DNA of 10,011 nucleotides. Origin: an uncultured Lachnospiraceae bacterium (lineage in GTDB: Bacteria; Bacillota; Clostridia; Lachnospirales; Lachnospiraceae). A program made the position numbers and the translations under genes. Positions within the stretch are counted from its first letter, which is position 1; each line of letters begins with the position of its first letter. Below are positions 8,701 to 10,011 of the stretch, one piece after another. The stretch lies in NCBI GenBank assembly GCA_910585935.1, contig CAJUHN010000138.1, positions 1-10,011 of the forward strand. The letters run 5' to 3'. The notes under the pieces are model-generated. The model was not told the origin of the DNA. It made no database searches and was given only the letters and a program-made list of their open reading frames with translations.

Positions 8701-9535
8701 GCAACGGTATATCAGTCAGATTATGACAGGGCGTTCAGCTCTTCGTACTTGCGAAGATTTAGATGAAACCGTCTTACAATATGCGGAATTTAAGGCACTA
8801 GCTGCTTCTGATCCAAGAGTGAAAGAGAAAATGGAAACAGATAATGAGATTAACCGTCTGACGATTTTGAAATCTTCATGGCAGACGCAACAAAACGACC
8901 TACATAAAAAAATCAGCCATGATTATCCCGTTCAAATTGCGAGAAAAGAACGGGAAATTCATATGATACAAGAAGATATCACAATGTTTCAACGGAATAA
9001 ACCAAAGAATTTTCAGATGGTGATAGAGGGCAGAGTTTACGAAGAAAGAACGAAAGCAGCAGAACATTTTATGGTGGAATCTCATAAGTTGGGACAGAAT
9101 ACAGGAAACAGTCTTGATATAGGAAACTATGCAGGGTTTTCGATACAGCTTGTACGAAAAATGGGAGGAGAGATTGCCATTCATCTATGTGGAAAAAGAA
9201 TTTATCAGACCGATTATGGAGATTCCGAATTAGGGAATATTACTCGGATCATAAACCTTACAGAAAGAATAGTTACCGATATAGAACAGGAAAAGGAAGA
9301 GCTTGTTCATTTAAAACAACAATTAATAGATGCGAAGGCAGAGAGAGGGAAACCGTTTCCTGATGAAGAGAGGCTATTAAAACTACAAAAGAAAAAAGTA
9401 CAGCTTGACCTCACTTTAGAATTTAAAGAAAATGGTGAGGATATTATGATAGCAGATGGTGCGGAAGAAATACAGGAGCAGTGTAAAAAAAATCAGGACA
9501 ATATTTATGAGAAGGAAAACGAGATAGAACGATAG
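2702..9535 (+). CDS. Giant ICE-type fusion protein: ArdC-like N-terminus, N6-adenine methylase-like domain and SNF2/DEAH helicase
   Basis: This protein has 2277 residues. N-terminus: residues about 41-82 (DNAVLIYAQKPNATQ... WHDKRIGRRINKGAKSIAVLE) resemble the ssDNA-binding N-domain of ArdC-type antirestriction proteins. Residues 256-420 form a Ser/Gly/Arg/Glu-rich linker that overlaps a nested gene. A small conserved domain follows at about 435-545. From about 641 (FRYHFSEEHHLYDGGAKTK) comes the methylase-like part: motif I LDPAMATGNFF (D763-F772; relatives have EPSCGxGNFF) and motif IV NIPF (827-830, in place of NPPY/F). The helicase part starts near 1447 (LRPHQLDVIAHG): Walker A GAGKT 1471-1475, DEAH 1632-1635, YLTGTPVSNS 1681-1690, GSTEKMGTGMN from 1931, and QRNGRILRQG 1963-1972, so all catalytic motifs are present. 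The C-terminus, about 2187-2240, is charged and likely coiled coil. Such proteins are widespread in Firmicute conjugative elements; a role in processing or protecting transferred DNA is inferred. The start is TTG, and no frameshift is seen. Confidence 0.9.
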   Translation: MNRATSLCDLYQAAVQEYTRTPEEWKGLLSCVARFYKRSFDNAVLIYAQKPNATQLGTFEEWHDKRIGRRINKGAKSIAVLEMRNPTASIKYLFDFMDTNGSVQSYQNLQRCLWELEGQYRPDMIRKFHEKYNTSTVRIEDSLYELVNRYVEEWLFPYLDQLEVREESSPLYGMPEEAVKAEFVELVTESAAYTIFSKCGISTEGLKENRFESIRNYNSLALFMALGNSTVSIARPILKEIYQEIQNIKMERSKRYENRTADELFLQTGQEGKELSRNTDFRERTERQPGSGTVWQSVEELHDGTISIPSVGASGTGEDQRSPSAGGRGSTRKERSTHSENSSYSSATRYRGYKEESQTHEWNNEGSGGNRDPRSSSENQIESSLLGIPSSIDGLKPSVGDFFSASSKTPKEEIVLPTEERTDISSKVAIQEEEMLDEEEISDLIDVILCADDIEPETYQWLSEIHKFYQEEQKQTTKIKKLKTFYKHLDLDYVTKDGNYFLYIKGTEDGLNVTIGKQDFFFSYEELVNRIDQLMLLGIYPFHEKDAPFDDYAIPDEREEAQQAKETIASQGAFSDSQLTLFEIFPQSLTSYEDNSHTDRDFFLEESKKEPQNISFPDSHQKKSDLDLEQENREHDYTQKKAFRYHFSEEHHLYDGGAKTKCQNNITAIRLLKELQSQGRMATAEEQRILAKFVGWGGLAHALTPGKSGWETQYEEIKCLLTEKEFQAAQESTLTAYYTEQSVIRHIYHALEQFGFKGGNLLDPAMATGNFFSVLPQSMEDSNLYGVELEPISGNIAKQLYPDAQIEVTGFENTCYPDQFFDVVIGNIPFHSISVDDPKYNRYHFHIHDYFLAKSLDKTRPGGILAMITSKYTMDKANPTIRKYLAQRAELMGAIRLPNNTFKQVAGTEATTDILFLKKREREIVPEEEHNSWLSVEKNAEGIPMNRYFIEHPEMVLGEMVWDESMFGNEKTTACHPIPGENLLERLEQAIRHLNGEYLEPEQGEFFSKEGISFQERSLPADPHVRNFSYTFVGNDLYYREHSRMYPQDITGKKAERIKGQLHITQAVRSLIDFQNQKNDSLSPAEYERILQTYLVKLNTIYDDFIKKYGYLNSYANVIAFSKDANAPLLRSIEKERKKEKGVYDKTAIFYKATIRPKRMPKVVYSAEEALKVSFNVKGKIDLDYMVWLYQKPDHRKVTKEEMIEELGDNIYQNPSKYTGDPYTGWETAGEYLSGYVKDKLAEAILKAEEEPERFSRNVEALRSVQPIPLTPQEIRFSLGTPWIPLEVYQDFMYETFKTRHSSKIGRYATALEFSKYSGTYFIANKGSEKNSVTANQIFGTERMNAYEILEASLNLRFVEVRDRVEYTDPNTGEDKVKYVLNKKETILAREKQAQIKAEFERWLFADPERGERLTKLYNDRFNNIRPRKYDGSNLILPDLSEDIQLRPHQLDVIAHGLYGDGNLLMAHEVGAGKTYAAIVLSHELKRLGKVNKPLIAVPNHLVGQWSDAYLELYPNANILVAGKKDFEKQNRRRFVSRIATGDYDCIIMAHSSFELIGLSRERQLAAMKTEIDAITETINEQKFRYGKDWTLKQMQIFRKNLQFRFDQLFKAEKKDEGINFEELGVDALIVDEAHAYKNNFSYTKMRNVAGISGQNSQRAMDMHQKCQYINEIGNGKGVIYLTGTPVSNSMTELYVMQKTLQPQELERRGLLMFDAWAGTFGKVTSSLEIKPEGNGYQMKNRFSQFHNLPELMLMFSMIADIKTADMLDLPTPKIKTGAPQVIKSVCTPEQKRIVMELAERAEAIRNGEVDSTEDNFLKLTQEARLLSIDPRAIDPQFPDDSQTKLNLCADKVASIYHETEEKKLTQLIFCDQGTPKYDGSFNFYEAMKEALMKKNVKSEEVVFIHDTKTDVQREQLFDKVKKGEIRILMGSTEKMGTGMNVQEKLIALHHLDVPWRPADLTQRNGRILRQGNENEEISIFNYITENTFDSYLWQILEQKQRYISQIMTGRSALRTCEDLDETVLQYAEFKALAASDPRVKEKMETDNEINRLTILKSSWQTQQNDLHKKISHDYPVQIARKEREIHMIQEDITMFQRNKPKNFQMVIEGRVYEERTKAAEHFMVESHKLGQNTGNSLDIGNYAGFSIQLVRKMGGEIAIHLCGKRIYQTDYGDSELGNITRIINLTERIVTDIEQEKEELVHLKQQLIDAKAERGKPFPDEERLLKLQKKKVQLDLTLEFKENGEDIMIADGAEEIQEQCKKNQDNIYEKENEIER
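3453..3459 (+). promoter_or_regulatory. Internal ribosome binding site for the nested tnpV-like gene
   Basis: AAAGGAG ends 8 nt before the ATG at 3468, inside the coding sequence of the giant gene. It encodes Met-Glu-Arg-Ser in the host frame. Its strength and spacing are the main non-homology evidence that the nested frame is translated. Confidence 0.6.
3468..3845 (+). CDS. tnpV: TnpV-like protein encoded in an overlapping frame inside the giant gene
   Basis: This complete 125-codon frame (ATG 3468, TAG 3843) is shifted +1 relative to the giant gene. The protein resembles the transposon-associated TnpV family named from Tn4451: relatives share a Tyr-rich N-terminus, an LG.(W/L)...Y motif, then YR..L...GKLN..L..ID..A and finally W..RMNNI...AEEIV. 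Here these read FGSLWKNYMMEQYPYRL (39-55), VAQGKINEVLLQVDEEAQE (59-77) and ARHMNGITKEAEEIVIHEV (102-120). The match is by eye and from memory. Family function is unknown to me beyond association with mobile elements. The gene has a good ribosome binding site and covers host residues 256-381, where the host frame is low-complexity linker. It may be a true overlapping gene or a remnant of a tnpV insertion captured by the host frame; the intact frame and the ribosome binding site favour the former. Confidence 0.68.
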   Translation: MRTEPLMNFSYKQDKKGRNYPEIQISENAQNDNLVVGQFGSLWKNYMMEQYPYRLSELVAQGKINEVLLQVDEEAQEKKEALIQKILAIRPLPDTEDTRKRARHMNGITKEAEEIVIHEVVLKIR

Positions 9536-9582
9536 AAGATAAGCAAAATAATGTATAAAAAAGTTAGAAAAATGGAGAAGAA

Positions 9583-9699
9583 ATGATGACCAAAGGTTCG
9601 CGTAAGGCAAGGATGCCTATTCCAACGAAGCCGCGCTCTCGCTCCGTTCCAGACGTAGTGGTACTAAATTCGCCAAACCTTTACAGGTTGGCTTATTAA
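9583..9699 (+). CDS. Possible 38-residue small protein running into the palindromic element
   Basis: ATG 9583 (or 9586) to TAA 9697 encodes a basic peptide beginning MMTKGSRKARMPIPTKPRSR. GGAG at 9574-9577 is 5 or 8 nt upstream, a plausible ribosome binding site. Most of the frame is conserved repeat DNA (the left half of the element at 9600-9752), so the similar ORFs I recall in related genomes would be expected from the repeat alone. It could be real, an unused frame, or the first codons of a gene interrupted by the element. No function can be assigned. Confidence 0.25.
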   Translation: MMTKGSRKARMPIPTKPRSRSVPDVVVLNSPNLYRLAY

Positions 9700-9752
9700 G
9701 TACCAACGTCTTCCAAGGGGCTTCTTTTGGAATAGGCATCCTTTTCTTACGC
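9600..9752 (+). repeat. Structured palindromic element, copy 1
   Basis: Nested stems can be drawn by eye. The outer stem pairs GCGTAAG 9600-9606 and 9609-9625 with 9727-9743 and CTTACGC 9746-9752, leaving a 2x2 mismatch. Inner stems are GAAGCC 9627-9632 with GGCTTC 9719-9724, AGACGT 9651-9656 with ACGTCT 9706-9711, and GGTACT 9660-9665 with AGTACC 9699-9704. The apical hairpin is GCC-A-AACCT, loop TTAC, AGGTT-GGC (9672-9692). An unpaired left segment 9633-9650 (GCGCTCTCGCTCCGTTCC) is conserved in copy 2. The outer stem is followed by TTTT at 9742-9745 and could also end transcription of the operon. The core is more G+C-rich than its surroundings. There is no transposase here. The class is unknown to me: a MITE-like or REP-like element or a structured RNA are possible. 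Confidence 0.8.
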
Positions 9753-9891
9753 TAGTTTATGGAATAGGCGAGTTTGATTATGATAAAGGATAGCATTTAC
9801 TTAAAAATTTATAAGAATAAAAAATGGTTTTTTTAGTCAATACGATATATTTTCAAAATTTTCCTAGAATAGTCAACAACTTAGTGAAGGC
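9753..9891. other. AT-rich spacer between the two palindromic elements, no gene seen
   Basis: The stretch is strongly AT-rich. GGAATAGGC at 9761-9769 repeats a piece of the outer stem of copy 1 (9729-9737; complement at 9615-9623), suggesting an older duplication or a remnant end. The only frame with an ATG, 9780-9836, is 18 codons with no evident ribosome binding site. I see no convincing promoter or RNA gene. Confidence 0.5.
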
Positions 9892-10011
9892 GAGGAAGTA
9901 TTCTAAAAGAAGCCCCTTGGAAGACGTTGGTACTTAATGAGCGGTGCGGTGACGTACCGAGAATTTAGTACCGCTACGTCTGGAACGGAGCGAGAGCGCG
10001 GCTTCGTTGGA
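9892..10011 (-). repeat. Structured palindromic element, copy 2, inverted and cut by the window edge
   Basis: On the minus strand this repeats copy 1: 9963-10011 corresponds to the left half (about 9622-9671) and 9898-9936 to the right half (about 9696-9735). Both are nearly identical in the stems: GAAGCC 9909-9914 with GGCTTC 10000-10005, AGACGT 9922-9927 with ACGTCT 9976-9981, GGTACT 9929-9934 with AGTACC 9967-9972. The apex is different in sequence but again a hairpin: CGGTGCG 9942-9948, loop GTGA, CGTACCG 9953-9959 (one G-T pair). The outer-stem side inside the window (GAGGAAGTATTCTAAAA, 9892-9908) differs from copy 1; its partner lies outside the window. Confidence 0.8.

Noticed and set aside
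9780..9836. 18-codon ORF in the spacer
   Set aside because: Too short, no ribosome site, no recognisable sequence.
9600..10011. Integron attC sites
   Set aside because: Nested stems and variable apices recall attC, but the GTT-containing core sites are absent and no cassette ORF lies between the copies.
9600..10011. A complete insertion sequence bounded by the inverted copies
   Set aside because: Only about 140 AT-rich bases lie between them, with no transposase frame.

Overview
The window looks like part of a mobile element (integrative conjugative element or plasmid) from a low-G+C gut Firmicute, probably Lachnospiraceae or a related Clostridia. This rests on AT-rich codon use, strong AGGAGG-type ribosome binding sites, frequent TTG/GTG starts, and a gene set (RepA_N/DUF6017 replication initiator, ParA, ParB, a giant methylase/SNF2-type helicase, TnpV) that I know from Tn1549-like and related elements of that group. 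The taxon is an inference; no rRNA or housekeeping gene is present.

Layout, all genes on the + strand. Bases 1-845 hold the 3' part of repA, whose N-terminal coding part lies left of the window. Its middle carries seven copies of a 23-bp dyad-containing iteron at exactly constant spacing (156-316), followed by an AT-rich block of AATTATAC repeats. This is the arrangement expected of an origin of replication inside the rep gene. Then come parA (875-1687) and parB (about 1680-2705), which overlap, and a 2277-codon gene (2702-9535) that overlaps the parB stop by 4 nt. The tight spacing and overlaps suggest one translationally coupled operon for replication initiation, segregation and DNA processing. 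parB contains a perfect 14-bp-arm palindrome (2205-2234) whose arms share GCAGAAGTT with the repA iterons.

The most unusual coding feature is a complete 125-codon gene, resembling the transposon-associated TnpV family, nested in the +1 frame inside the giant gene (3468-3845). It has its own good ribosome binding site and sits exactly where the giant protein becomes a Ser/Gly/Arg-rich, apparently disordered linker.

The last 476 bases (9536-10011) have no convincing gene. They hold two copies, in opposite orientation, of a structured palindromic element of about 110-150 bp. The two copies share conserved stems but have different apical hairpin sequences and different outer stems, each still able to pair. 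The second copy runs off the right edge. I do not recognise the element class. A 38-codon ORF reads into the first copy and is probably repeat-derived.

How the parts could work together: RepA would bind the iterons within its own gene and start replication; ParA/ParB would stabilise the replicating form; the giant helicase/methylase-like protein would act on the element's DNA during transfer or establishment. The last step is inference from family context.
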